A program made the translations under genes and the position numbers. From positions 22,677,971-22,741,970 of the forward strand of contig NC_003070.9 in the NCBI RefSeq assembly GCF_000001735.4: DNA of 64,000 nt, written 5' to 3'. The notes beneath the pieces were generated by a model. That model made no database searches. It was not told where the DNA came from and saw only the letters and a list, made by a program, of their open reading frames with translations. Of this stretch, positions 30,905 through 45,310 are shown piece by piece (position 1 is the stretch's first letter; every line of letters begins with the position of its first letter). The stretch is from Arabidopsis thaliana. Its lineage: Eukaryota; Streptophyta; Magnoliopsida; Brassicales; Brassicaceae.

Positions 30905-33900
30905 TCATCGCTTAAACGAAAAATCCCTTAAGCTTATAGTACTAATCTCATGCTGTGTTCGTATTTGTCCAGGTCCAGGAGGAAGTTCCACTGATGAAGA
31001 AACAAACTTTTTCTCCGATTCTTCTTCTCCAAACCTAGAACGATGATTCGAATTCGAAGTCTCAGCAGTTTCATGTTGAGACTCAGGATCCCACGAATCG
31101 AAATCAGAGTTTCTCGGAGAAAACGAATTCGCAAAGCTTTCGTCAACGCTTCTGCTTCGTTTGTGAGGAGCATTACGAAGGAGATGAATCGGAGAAGAAC
31201 CATGAGTTGGTGTTGTTGGTCTACTAGAGAAAGGTGTTGTTGATTCTGAAGTTCTTCCATGTTTGATATTTTTCTTAGCTGTGTGATGCCAACTCTTTAA
31301 CGCTGTTGCTACTCTCTCGTTGAACACTGTTGGTTTCATCTTTGAACCCATCTTCACCAAAATTGAATTCAAAAATGTCAGTTTTTGAAATTGAAAGTTT
31401 CAATCTTTATGTGTTTTTGTGTGTGCGTGGATCTTACTTGAGTAACAAGAGCATATAGAGGAAGAGTAACGTAGCTGCAAAGAATCTGAACTAAAAGTCT
31501 GCAAGATCCAAAAGGTCGTGACTTTGTTAGATTTTAAGGAATGGTTTCTCAGTTCTATGTTTGAAGCTTATGTTTTCCAAAAGGTTGTGACTTTGTTAGA
31601 TGTTAAGGGATGGTTTCTATGAAGGGTTTTGAAGCTTATGTTTTCCACTTACCCGATTGAGATTCTGATGATCACGTCAACTCTGCTTTCATGGAAACAG
31701 TTCTTTAGACCGAATTCATACTGAAGAGATAACAAAAGATTTTGATGAAAATGATGATTGTATAGGTATTATTACGTTTCAAGTTCATGGAGAATGCAGG
31801 ATTGCTTGCTTACCGTACTCCAGACAAAGAAAGCTAGTTGAAACGCGTTCTGATGATGGCGAAAAAGAAATGGTTAAATTTCAGGCATTTTTGTAAGGAG
31901 AGAGAGTAGAAAGTAAAAGATGAATGTATACCGTGAAGAGGACTAAGTGAATGAGGAAGAGAATGAAACGTGGACGACCGAACCAGAAGAAATGATCACC
32001 GGGTTGAACTAGCGGTGTGCCTTTCACTACGTCGCCTTTCTCTTGGATTCTAAGTCCTAGTTTTGTTATTATCACTTGAAGTTTTGTTCCAACAATAAGA
32101 ATCACCTGCAGTTTGTTTATACATTCATTCTTGTTACGGAGTTGAAACCGAAACAAAATAGGTTTAGTCTAAAGGTTTTGGTTGTTGCTTACGATGAAGG
32201 GAATGAACGGTAGCCAGAGGTAAGAATTCAATCCTGTTCATTAGAAAAGCAGAGTAATCTATTAGTTTTGGATTGTTGAAGGCTTTTAAAGAGGTATCGA
32301 TGCAGCGACGTTTTGAAAACGAGTGTACCGTTTGTGTTTGTCAGGAGGAATAGCACAGCTATGAACCAGATCACAGGGCTGAAGATATAAGCAGTTAAAA
32401 CATCAGATTAAGTAGTGGTTAGTGAAGTGGAGTTTGTAATCTTAATTAGTTCCATACTTGATCTCGACAATGGTTTTGAAGTCTTCCTCTAGTGATCTCT
32501 GAATATACTTTCGGAAATCGAACCTTGCGTCGCTCCCAGGAGCCAAATGGGCCTGAAACAGAAGAAAAAGAAGAAGCATTCGTGCAATGCTGTAAGATCT
32601 TTGCCTTGAGAGATAAGTTATTATACAACAGAAAAGTTAAAGATCAAAAGATTGACTTATACCATGATGAAACCATGTCTCAGTGTTAAGTAATCAACTT
32701 TGGTTACAGATCTAAAGAACTGCCTGAAGAAACATACAATCCACAGCGTAATAGTTGATTTGCTCCAGAAACTCAGATGTCTACGCCCGAAAGATGTATC
32801 CCGCGCAAACCTAAACCTCTCGGGATCTACATTATCCGAATCATTCCTTGTTGAAACTTCACACTCAAGTTTTACATTTAATCAATTTTTCATTCCAAGT
32901 TTGTAAATTATACCGTGTGAATACTGATATTCGATAGTCTTAGTCTCCTCTTCCCACTTCTTCCACCTTCTCATCTGCAATAACAGAAACAAAACAAAAA
33001 AGATCTTCTCTTCAGCGAAAAAAGGAACATCAAAACCGGTGTGATCAGAATGTGGATGGATATAAAAGAACTTACTTTGGTCTTTCCCAAAGCATAAGTA
33101 ACAATGCAGTAGATCACATGACAAACCGCAAGAACAAAGATGAATATATGCAGCTGATGCATGCCATAAGCCGATACAAAAGCGACTTTTCCCTGGTAAC
33201 AAACATTAGTAAATGTCACACTAGTGGCTCTTACAAAGAAAATATTTCTATAGAATGAGAATTTACCTTCTCTGCACACTTATCATAACCTTTAGTAGCC
33301 AAACTCCTTCGAGGAATAAGAGAATCAACTAACTGTAGAAGCTTTCGACGCAAGTTTTCTTCTTCATCTTCCTTTGGGACATCTTTCTTACCATACTTTC
33401 TTGCTTCTTCGGATGCACTACAAGGGTGCATCGATGCTGCGATGTTCTTAGGGATGCAAATATTTGAGATATATCCTTGTCCAATTGTTAGAAGTAGTGA
33501 TATGAATCCCATCAGCATAAGCTCTGTAAATTCACATATAATTAACCAAAACTAAAGGTGATTAAAAGAATCTTTGAGAGGGAAAACTTGTTTCTTTTTA
33601 TAATGATTTAAATTAACAATAAATTTACCTGCTTTCACTTTTTCAAGTGCTTCATATAGAGCTTTTTTGTTCTTCTTTTTAAACCACTGTAAGAAGAAAC
33701 ACAAAAAAAAACAGAGTTTTGTTTAGTATTAGAAACAGAGGATACTATGAAACCGACACAAGTACATACAAAAAAAAAAAAAAAAAAAAAAGACTAAAAC
33801 CCGTTTGGGTTTTGGCAGTTTCAAACATAAACTGATGTAAGTTCGTGAGAACAATCAAGTTTGATTTTTGGGAAGAACTAAACAGATACAGAAACAGAGA

Positions 33901-34062
33901 ATCTTGAAGGAGGAGAACAAGGTTAAGAAAGTGGCTTACGGATCCAATTTTATGAATAAGTTTTTCAATAACGATCGAAATCAGAAGCAAGACGAAGCAA
34001 ACCACCGCGACGGCCCATGTAGAAGTTTCCTCCAATGTCTTTTCTTTAACTTGATCCGCCAT
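30905..34062 (-). CDS. MLO6: MLO-family seven-transmembrane protein MLO6 (583 aa)
   Basis: Plasma-membrane MLO protein of the clade needed for powdery-mildew susceptibility in Arabidopsis (MLO2/6/12, established knowledge). Fourteen exons: 33940-34062, 33629-33686, 33267-33523, 33076-33192, 32914-32974, 32663-32826, 32458-32552, 32329-32378, 32193-32233, 31932-32105, 31814-31849, 31653-31720, 31438-31498, 30905-31351. They sum to 1752 bp, 583 codons plus stop. Visible features: hydrophobic helices from residue 17 ([18 protein letters not shown]), the conserved extracellular Cys loop (YDKCAEKGKVAFVS), and [18 protein letters not shown]. The calmodulin-binding segment is [15 protein letters not shown], and the clade-typical C-terminal motif is DFSF (DFSFKR-end). 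A low-complexity Ser/Pro cytoplasmic tail lies between them. The start is the first ATG and gives the expected short extracellular N-terminus. Confidence 0.97.
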
Positions 34063-34198
34063 TAGAACTCACAGAACAGTTCCAAGCAAAAAGCTTTCCT
34101 TTTTGAAATTGTCTCTCCTAATAAATAGTGAACTTTCCACAGAAATCTAAAGAAGGATAAAGAATTGTCTTTTTGTAATCATCAAATACGTATATGTT

Positions 34199-34288
34199 CT
34201 TATATAAACACAGAGACGAAGGTTAAAGGAGACGACCGGCGAGTAGGCGAACCTTGAAAAGTTCAAACATTCAAAGTCAAAGACTTTG
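34199..34288 (-). promoter_or_regulatory. MLO6 promoter elements: TATA box and W-box-like palindrome
   Basis: TATATAAG on the minus strand (34199-34206) lies about 140 bases before the ATG. Upstream of it, CAAAGTCAAAGACTTTG (34272-34288) contains two TTTGAC/GACTTTG cores in inverted orientation. Regulation by WRKY factors is inference. Confidence 0.4.
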
Positions 34289-37110
34289 AAACCAATAGTA
34301 TATGATCTTTTCTAAAAACATGCTGTGTGAACTGTTATGTACTTTGGTGAGTTTTTATTTATTTTATTGACAAATAATTATTTATTTAATATTATTTTGT
34401 ATACCGTTTCCTCTTGGTTCTTCCTGCATGGATTTTTTTTTCCATAGATGAGCATGAGCTCCAAAGGTCATTAGAGCTCAATTTTTTTTTTTTAATATCA
34501 ATGTAAAGTATTTATATTATTTTTGAAGTTGCGACATAAATTACAGAAAATATAAGTATCAGAAACAAAACCAAAATCTAAGGAATAGATAAATAACAAC
34601 AAAATAGTAAAAAAAAAAAAAACAAAAGTCGATAGCAAAAACGAAAAAAAGAAACATCAAATTCTAAGAAGCCAAACTTAATACTTTTATCTAAACTAAG
34701 TACAAAATAGCGATATGAGAGAACGAGAGATTTGAATAAACTAAAAACATATTTGATCCTTAACGGTCTTAAATAATTTATTTGCATTTGTAATTTACAG
34801 AATATTTTTCAAAAAATCTGAAAAATATTTAAGAAATATAATCTGTTTTTAAATATTGGTTGACATACACGGAAATTCAGAAATCATTTATAGTTTGAAA
34901 AAATCCAGATCATAAGAAACATCATATTTTAGAGTTTCGGATCCAGATACAGTAAAGCGAATCCTATATCCAGTTTTGGATCCCACACATTTTTCTCATT
35001 GTAAATACCAATTTAATGAAACGCCAGCTTTTTATTTGTCAAGATCGTCAACGATATTAAAGTCCAAGAGATACAATACATCCTATAATTGGTAAAAGCA
35101 ATTTTATAATGTTTATTAGCAAAATTTTTAATAAATCTGTATCAGTTTTATAAAATATTCAGTTAGCGTTGTGTTCAATTATTTGGTTAAAAAACAAATC
35201 TTTGGTAGAAATATATTTCCACCATATATTTCGATGATTGGTTCAAATGTGTTCTTAAGAACTTGGTTTTTTCAAAAACAAATCAGCCTTTAAAGTCATT
35301 TTGTCAATCACGCTTTTAGTTTTCAATTTTATTTTTATTTGACTCAGCCGCAAGCTCTACATAATAAATTATTTAAAAAAATATTTCCAACTGATATCAA
35401 AAGGATATTTTTCAGATTAACAATTCTTCATAAAGTAATAATAACGGTCGTGCTAACTAACAATTTATTTGTAGATGTGATCGATGCCAAAAAAGTCGAG
35501 GTGATTAAATAAACCATATGAAAAATAAATAAAACAACATTGTTGAATATTGGTTGGTTGTGATAAAGAGATTGATAGCTACAGCGAGTTGGATTACGTA
35601 TTGTTATATGACCATTTTGGTAATGCATCCAGTGAAGGTTTAACTTTTAATTTAATGCGACAAAGTTGTATCATTTTGGGCAATTAGTTTATTTAATTAC
35701 AGTACTTATCTGAGGTAGTTGACTACTTCTACTGCTATGAAAAAGTCATCACTTTTCACATGGTGTTACCATAAGAACCAGCGTTTTTTTTATCATTATA
35801 GGAATTCTAATGATTTTTTTTCGGGAAATATTTATCATAAAGCAGGGCTACGTTCAGATTCGTAGTTAAATTTTGGTTTTACTATAATGAAATATGGTGT
35901 TGTAGTTTGTATATTGTGATAAACAATTTGTAATTGGCGCGCGTATGATAATTTAAAACAGATTCGGACATATAACTAATCAAATCAAGTATTTATATAT
36001 TTTGGCAAACCCTAGTCATTAACATGTCATGTAAAACTGTGTTATAGACTTACATTTTTCAATGCAATGCGGACATGGCTCTACAACGATTAATTTGCAT
36101 TCTAACAAACCTAAAACGAATATTGATATAACCATGCACATGGTACTACATATACGTTCGTACATCTGTAATTTTATGCATTGACGTCTATAATGAATAC
36201 TAATCTGGTAAGAAAATATTGTAACAAACGACAACATACATGTCTACTACAAATGATGTTATTTCGACTGTCGTGATGACATTTATTAATGACAAATAGC
36301 AATTCAATATGTGTATTATCCGGTCGTACTTACCTTACAAAACTCTAACATACTCTAACATGCTTTAATCTCACCAGTCCCGGTGGGCTGTGATCTCAAC
36401 GTCAATCTTACAAAATACAAACGTGCATGGTCAATTCTGTTCGCTACTGCAAATCGCGAAAACAAACAAAATGTTCCTGCTTGGAAGAAATTTGCTGCAT
36501 ACTACTTTTTCCTTGAAGATTGCAAACAAGCTCATTTGTAAATGAACCGTGTAGTACTTTGTTACTTGTTTATTAGATGTGACATTTGTTGTACTGATGA
36601 TCACTTAACACTTTTTCCTATTCTATCTAACAGCTTTTGGTATTCTTTTTGGTTATCCATTTTTGTTTCCTATTGGCACAAATGTCCGAGTCAAGCCCTA
36701 TTAATCTAGAGGTGATCAAGTCTTTTAACAAGAGCTTTTTGGCAAGCCCACTTTAGATAAAACATTTGGGTCAAAGCTCAAAAGTTTATGTGGCCACACG
36801 CATTTGTTGAAAGTGAAATCAAAAAGTGAAACCTCTTCCAAGTTCCATCCTAGGGATTAATAGTTATTGTATATTCCCATAGTTCTTGTTATTGTGGCAA
36901 GAAGTATGATAATCGCTCAAATGTCTATAAGAAATTGAAAAATAGCTCGATATATCGTTAAAATATTTATATATGATTGACCATAACACGATGTGATTAC
37001 AATCAATTACAAAGCCAAATTAACAGATGAATATGAGGATGTAAAGAGTGTATACAAATAACCAAATACTCCAATGAGAAACATGTCAACCAAATGTATA
37101 TTTAATGCTG
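34289..37110. other. Gene-free AT-rich spacer between MLO6 and RALFL8
   Basis: About 2.8 kb without a convincing open frame, structural RNA or terminal repeats. The predicted short frames (for example 34578-34787, 35428-35628, 36019-36237) are low-complexity and unrelated to known proteins. From about 36838 onwards the sequence is the 3' flank shared with RALFL9. Confidence 0.6.
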
Positions 37111-37359
37111 TTAGGTGGGCTTTGGACCTGTTTCACGATGGCAACCTTCGAGCACTCCGCATCCTCTCCTGTAAGGATTTGCTTGTTTCTTCTTGCAGGT
37201 GTTAGGGTGGGCTTTGTCACAATGTACAGCATGATCTCCACGATCGATAGCAGGATAAGTTATGTATCTTACGGAGGCCTCAACCTTGGTTCCTGCAAGT
37301 GCCAAGAACACTACAAGAGCAAGAGATAGGATAACCTTGATACTTTTAGACATCCCCAT
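37111..37359 (-). CDS. RALFL8: RALF-like peptide hormone precursor (82 aa)
   Basis: Secreted cysteine-rich signalling peptide. RALFs act through CrRLK1L receptor kinases and LRX proteins at the cell wall. The start MGMSKSIKVIL at 37359 gives a clean signal peptide (about 1-28, LSLALVVFLALA). An in-frame ATG eight codons upstream (37383) would add a KKNNNN stretch and is less likely. The mature part has the RALF core YITYPAIDRGDH (a YISY-like motif) and the four cysteines (VHCDK, NTC, RGC, EGC) expected to form two disulfides. No RRIL-type S1P cleavage site is present, as in other short RALFs. The TATA box TATATAAATA (minus strand, 37438-37447) lies about 80 bases upstream. It is a tandem partner of RALFL9 with a near-identical N-terminal two-thirds but a different C-terminal tail (GVLEGCHRETGPKPT). 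Confidence 0.95.
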   Translation of the reverse strand: MGMSKSIKVILSLALVVFLALAGTKVEASVRYITYPAIDRGDHAVHCDKAHPNTCKKKQANPYRRGCGVLEGCHRETGPKPT

Positions 37360-39294
37360 ATTATTATTGTTCTTTTTCCACAATAAATAAATAATAAATT
37401 TATAAAAAGAACCCTGCTTAGGAGTTCAGTTTATGTTATTTATATAATTGATAATGTATCGGGAATTGGCTCTGTGGGATTATGAACAAGCGCTAGTTGG
37501 TGTTTATATAGTAGAGACTAGATTGATTTCAAAGTTGGTTATATTTAGATGATGATTAGTAACCACATATATTTTAGTAAATGAATGTTATTTTTAGTAA
37601 AAATAAAGATAGATACGTCTGTTTAAAATAGAAAATAACAAAAAAAGGTTTCTAGAAAATTATTATAGAATTTGCATACAAATTTATTTAGTTTAGGGAT
37701 TTGTATCTTTATAAAATAACTATATTTAGATTGACTATATATATGGCTCTAGTTTGACTAGCTTGGTTGTCGCTGCCTCTATCCATGGACGTTGCATTGT
37801 AGATGCTGGGCTGTGCTTCACATTTCTTTGCTCGATGTCCTTAGCCTTTGTGGCTCTCGGAGCCATCATATCCAGTCAGTCCTATACCCTTTTTTGCTCG
37901 TACCTTCTCTAGTTCTCTTGCTGCCTTCCTTTGGATTTAGTTCATATATTGTTTTTGATATTTTATTTCATGTGATCTCTTTTCCATTTCAAAAGAAAAT
38001 CTTTTGTCAAAATATCTATGATATGTGTCACTAGAAAATATATTCTTTTGAAGTATATTTAAAGCCTCCTTTGCCGATATCTTTCGCAACTGCGGTATTC
38101 TTTCGTAGTATTTACAAGATGTAAAGTTAGTTAAAGAAGTAGTTTTTTTATATAAAAAAACAATCACAATCGTAGTCTTAAAACTGAATCGGGAAATTGT
38201 ATGTTTAACTTGTTATGCTAGCTAGGTCTTCCCTTTGTATTCCTGTATTATGTGTAGTGTATATTTTTAGTGGCATATTTTGTATTTATTTGTTTTACCA
38301 AACAGTGTCATATTGTAAATTTATACGGTTTAGTAACATTTTGCTAGATGACCAAATATTTAATCCAAAAATACAAGAGTCTAGCGCTAGGACCATGTTA
38401 AAAACGAGAGAAAAAAAATCTGTTTTTCTTAAATATACAGATAAACCAAACTGAATACCAATTAGAAAAAAAAACGTCGACACAAAGGAATAACTTATTT
38501 GATTTGAGAAATTGCAATATGCCAATAACTAATATATTATATACTATCGTTTTGTATTTTTTCTATAATATGTCATTTATCTATATCACAATTAAATACT
38601 TTAATTTTCTCATTATCCCTATATATATGCTCATGCATGTTAGTCAAATTCTCCAAACTTGAATATTCTTGGTTATTTGTAAAGTTCTCTCTCAATTAAT
38701 TAAGTCATACATTTGTTTACTGTTTTCTTTGGCAATTAAATTTTTCTTAACAATTAAAAATATGTCATCAATAAATAACATATTAGAACAATGGTTTGCA
38801 CAAATCTAGTAAACTGAACAAAATTGATCGTCTAATAGGCCAACGTCTAGGCAGCCGTTTCAAAAAATTGCAATGTGTTTTACAAAGAGTTTTTATTCTG
38901 TATGAGAATCTAGAACATGAAACAAACTATGTAATTTTAGTCTTGGGTTTACTTTTTTGAATTCCATCCTAGCGATGAATAAATCATTGTATATTCTTAT
39001 AATTCTTGACAAATTATTGTGCCAAAAATTATGATAATCGCTCAAATGTATGCAAGGAACTGAAGGAAGTAAAAAAATAGCTCGAAAAATTAGTTAAGAT
39101 ATCGGATAATAACTGAAGTATTTATATATATGATTGATCATAACATTCTGATTACAATCAATTACAAAGCCAATAATAGACTAAAAATAATATCATTAAA
39201 AATGAATATGAGGATGTCAAAAGTGTGTATATAGATAATGTATTGATGTATATTTTATGCTCTTGGGTGGGTTGGTTAATTCACTGTTTTCCAC
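37360..39294. other. Spacer between RALFL8 and RALFL9
   Basis: Includes the RALFL8 promoter and the 3' flank of RALFL9. A block at 38341-38400 (TTGCTAGATGACCAAATATT) recurs near 40055-40110 upstream of RALFL9, showing that the tandem duplication covers promoters too. The 80-codon frame at 37792-38034 is hydrophobic, has no homologue I recognise and is not supported. Confidence 0.55.
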
Positions 39295-39522
39295 CTATCC
39301 ACCACGGCAACGATTGATCTTCTCGCATCCTCTCTGGTAAGGATTTGCTTCTTTCTTCTTGCAGGTGTTAGGGTGGGCTTTGTCACAATGTACAGCATGA
39401 TCTCCACGATCGATAGCAGGATAAGTTATGTATCTTGTGGCCTCAACCTTGGTTGCAGCAAGGGCCAAGAACACTACGAGAGCAAGAGATAAGATAACCT
39501 TGATACTTTTAGACATCCCCAT
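39295..39522 (-). CDS. RALFL9: RALF-like peptide hormone precursor (75 aa)
   Basis: Tandem duplicate of RALFL8. The start at 39522 (MGMSKSIKVIL) is chosen by comparison with its partner; an in-frame ATG lies at 39546. Signal peptide about 1-28, then RYITYPAIDRGDH, four cysteines (VHCDK, NTC, RGC, NRC) and a short terminus RCRGG. It lacks two residues (SV) before RYITY and most of the C-terminal tail that RALFL8 has. A TATA-like TTTATATATC (minus strand reads GATATATAAA) sits at about 39601-39611, about 80 bases before the ATG, as in RALFL8. The peptide should be secreted to the apoplast. In Arabidopsis, RALFs of this small group are known from pollen or roots, but the sequence alone does not show where it is expressed. 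Confidence 0.94.
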   Translation of the reverse strand: MGMSKSIKVILSLALVVFLALAATKVEATRYITYPAIDRGDHAVHCDKAHPNTCKKKEANPYQRGCEKINRCRGG

Positions 39523-40926
39523 ATTATTATTGTTCTTTATCCGCAATAACTAAATAATAAATTTATAAAATGAACCCTGATTAGGAGTTCACTTTGTGTT
39601 ATTTATATATCTAATATTGTATCGGAAATTGGCTCTATGGGATTATGAACAAGCGCTAGTTGGTGTTTATATAGTAGAGAACATATGGATTTCAAACTTG
39701 GTTATATTTGGATGATGATTAGTAACCACATATATTTTAGTAAATGAATGTTGTTTTTCTTGAGTTCCATATATAGTGTTTGTCTTGACGTAAGTTACGC
39801 GAACTACTTTTAAACAAAGACGACTCGTCGATTTAAATAATTCTAAGGAAATGGTTTCTAGAATTATAGTAAAATTTGCGTACATATGAAAGATTTTTAT
39901 TTTTATGTTGCATTCAACATTTCCTACTGCCCCTGCTGAAGTAATAAGTTCCTCGACTGGAGTTTGCTCTTTAGCATACTTACTTGAAGGGTTTTGGAGA
40001 GGTTCTTTTGTAAAAATGTAAAGAGACTTTAAAATAGGTTAAAAACAAGCAACGTCTTGCTAGATGACCAAATATTGAATCCAAAAATTCAAGAGTGACG
40101 CTAGGATCTTGTTAGAACGAATCCATTTTCATCTTGTTCAACTCCTTTAGTGGATGCAAGAAATGTCGGAATTTGAACGGATGTCGAAAATAATCATCTA
40201 CAGCTTGAAAGAGAGTAGAGAAGAGATAGAGAGGTAAGAGACATAGCTTCAACGAGTGATAGAAAGGTTGATGTAGCTCGAACATTGACTGAGATGGAGT
40301 CATAACATGAAAGATACATTGACACACAACCAAGTTTGATTCCTAAAAATTCCTAGAATTTTGAAACTGATGGAAGCGTTAAACTGATAGAAGTTGGAGT
40401 CTATCTAAAACAAAGCTCCGTTCTCTTTAATTCTGATTGTCAATAGTCATCTTGCCTTTTCAATGTTGTCAAGTACCAGCTAATAAATGAGACTGAATCA
40501 AAAAGACCCGTCCTCAAAAGGATGTTAGAAGAACCACACACAGTTAATCTTATAACAAAGAATGCTTTCAGAGAGAATGATCTAAAGATGATGATTGGAT
40601 AATTCATAGATGCTCTTCATCACTTCATGTGTGCCAAAACAAGATAAGCAACAATCTCTAGTGTGCTTCTATTGTTTTCAGGATCATGCACGTATCATAT
40701 AATGCATAGAGCTAAGATTTTGACCCAAATCAATGAAACACAGAATAAAACAAGTTTGAACTTTGAACCAATTAACAACATATAGAAACATAACCATTCT
40801 CGAATTGATAGTTGCAACTCTTCATTTTTTAACCAAAAGTAATTTTGTTTTCTACTCTGGATAAAACGTTTTTATACTTGAAATCCCAACAAGATCATTA
40901 AAAAAGGAAGAGGTAGCTGGAATTGA
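39523..40926. other. RALFL9 promoter and 3' flank of TIM13
   Basis: AT-rich. Duplicated RALF promoter sequence extends to about 39770, and another shared block lies at 40055-40110. The short frame at 40112-40333 lacks any recognisable domain. Confidence 0.5.
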
Positions 40927-41503
40927 TCAACGTTGAGTGAAAAGAGAACGACTTATGATTGCAGTAGCTTCCATGTAACGTTCAACACATCTCGAAATAC
41001 AGCTACTCTCACTTCCACCGAGGCTTGATCCTGGCTTCGTTACGCACTTGTCAAAACATTTTGTCCTCAAAGTCTGCACAACCACAACAACAAAAAAAAG
41101 CAAACTTTGAGATCCATCGACACAAGGTTGATGCATAACTGAAATTAGATTTGATTTGGTCGGAAAAAAAATACTACTGTGTACCAAAACAGAGTCAAAT
41201 TGGTAGAAGATTTCAAAGATTGAAACTTTAATACAACATTAAGAATCCATGGAGATAACTACTGATTCACAGACAATCTATGAGAAACTACATGAGATTA
41301 GTCGGAAATTTCAACTTCGTGTACTAAAAAAAAACCTCAAATTGGTCGGTGAAGATTGAAAGAGATATTAGAAAAAAGATTTAGACCTCGATTAACTCTT
41401 CGGCGTAAGCTTGAGCGAGCTGAGTCTTGACCGACTCCATCATTACTTCGGGCGAAACCGAACTACCTGAACCTCCCATCGGCGGCGAAGAGTATGAATC
41501 CAT
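40927..41503 (-). CDS. TIM13: Mitochondrial small TIM chaperone Tim13 (87 aa)
   Basis: Intermembrane-space chaperone that, with Tim8, escorts hydrophobic inner-membrane precursors. Two exons, 41387-41503 and 40927-41073, give 264 bp (87 codons plus stop). The diagnostic twin CX3C motif is present: C45-FDK-C49 and C64-ISR-C68. These form two intramolecular disulfides after import by Mia40. Size and spacing are typical of small Tims. The start MDSYSSPPMGG gives the usual unstructured N-terminus. The upstream region has site II cores and a telo-box-like element, common in nuclear genes for mitochondrial and ribosomal proteins. Confidence 0.95.
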
Positions 41504-41539
41504 TTCTTCTCTCTCTCTCTCAAAAGTCAAGTTTCTGCG

Positions 41540-41660
41540 ATGAATTAAAACCCTAAAACCTCTTCCACCTCCTAAAATAGCTTGATCCTTAATGGACTAG
41601 GTTTTGAGATATTGGGCCTTGAAGCCCTTTTATTCAATTTATTAATGGGCCTGTTTTGAA
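41540..41660 (-). promoter_or_regulatory. TIM13 promoter: telo-box-like and site II elements
   Basis: AAAACCCTAAAACC at about 41549-41562 is a telo-box-like element. TGGGCC/TGGGCT-type site II cores occur at about 41615-41631 and 41646-41651. This combination is established for mitochondrial and translation genes. Confidence 0.5.
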
Positions 41661-42862
41661 TCCAAATCGAGCAGCAGATTTGTAACCACAACAACTTCAG
41701 AGGTTTTGACTTTTGAATGGTAAATTAGCAGAATAGTGTGCGAGTGAAATGTTCAGGGGTTCGAAAGGTGAAAGATATTTCGTTCTTTTAGGTATTACTA
41801 ATAACACTCTCATAGTATATAGGCCACACAATGGAAAACATGAGTTGTTCTGTTCAGGGAACTTTGTGCTGCAAGGGAGAGCTTCAATTATCCACATGAC
41901 TCGTTCTTGCCAAGATTGGAACCGAGGCGAGAACCGGAGAAACTCGCCACCGTACTTTTTGGAAAAGCATTTAAGATCCTTCACGAGGAAACTATTCATT
42001 TAATCTGGTTCTTCTTTCTTTTCCAGGAAACTAATGGATGCATCATAAAGGTTCCATTTAGATGCACAAGAAACATAGAAGAAGATAACATTGTAAAGTT
42101 GCAAAAGATGAAAGTTCCAGAGTCTGTACAACGGTCAGCAACAGACAATTTTGGTCTCACAACAAGCTTGGTCAATGCGGTATATCTAAGCAAAACTTCC
42201 TTTTTCTGTAAGCTCTCTCTTGATATATGAATCCTAAGAAGGGATTGGTAATACTGATTCTAGGTAAACTAACTGATTCATTGGTAATACTGATTTTAGG
42301 AAAAATTAGAAGGGCAGGAAATCGCGGTTAAGAGTCTCTCACAAGCTTCTGGTCAAGGACTTGAAGAACTACTGATTCATTGGTAATACTGAATTTAGGA
42401 AAAATTTCAAGGGCAGGAAATCGCAATTAAGAGGCTCTCACAAGCTGGTCAAGGACTTGAAAAACTTGTGAATAAAGTTGTCATGAATTATGAACCCTAT
42501 GTTTGCAACAAAGAATTCTAGTTAGGTTAGATGGATGTTTCAATGGGTACTAGAGCTAGCGTCCTGAGACCATAAAAATAAAAGCTTCATGAATCTGAAC
42601 AAATCAAATCATACCTACTTATTAAGCCACACGTATACTAAATGCAAGGTGCTGGATGTTTTAGGCTCACTATAATTTGATAATAATGTAACTGTGGCCA
42701 TAACCCAATGAAATATATGTTTAAGCAAATCTAATCTTAAACCAAAGAAACTTTGATAATATCCAGAAGAAAAAAAAGAGAAGATAGTTGATATCAACTG
42801 TCAAGAAAAATCCGACAAACACCAAAGAAAGAAACTCAAAAAACAACAAAATACTTAGAAAT
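41661..42862 (+). pseudogene. Receptor-kinase fragments, partly in tandem
   Basis: On the plus strand, 42138-42175 reads like SATDNFGLTTSL, resembling the juxtamembrane/glycine-loop exon of SD1 kinases. Two adjacent copies of about 99 bases (42272-42370 and 42371-42467) each encode a piece like EGQEIAVKSLSQASGQGLEEL (second copy: QGQEIAIKRLSQAGQGLEKL). This is kinase subdomain II with the ATP-binding lysine. They resemble the AT1G11300-type SD1 clade more than the local array. No complete kinase remains. The frame at 41749-42003 before them is unrecognised. From about 42500 to 42862 only AT-rich 3' flank of RPL3B is seen. Confidence 0.6.
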
Positions 42863-45189
<2,327 letters not shown>

Positions 45190-45310
45190 TGAAAACTGAA
45201 ATAAGGTATTTATACTTTCTCTGAAACCTAGGGCTTCTGAATTACGGGTTACGCCTTCTATGGGCTTGGCTTATGGTTAGGGTCAAGTAGCCCGGCCCAT
45301 TTAGTTTTAA
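45190..45310 (-). promoter_or_regulatory. RPL3B promoter with site II and telo-box-like motifs
   Basis: AAACCTAGGGCTT (about 45225-45237), ATGGGCTTGG (about 45259-45268), GGTTAGGGT (about 45275-45283) and CGGCCCATT (about 45293-45301). They form a cluster of TGGGCY site II and AGGGTT-like telo elements, typical of ribosomal-protein promoters. Confidence 0.55.

Noticed and set aside
37792-38034. 80-codon hydrophobic open frame between the RALF genes
   Set aside because: No similarity to known proteins, not conserved in the duplicated RALF flank, and no promoter features.
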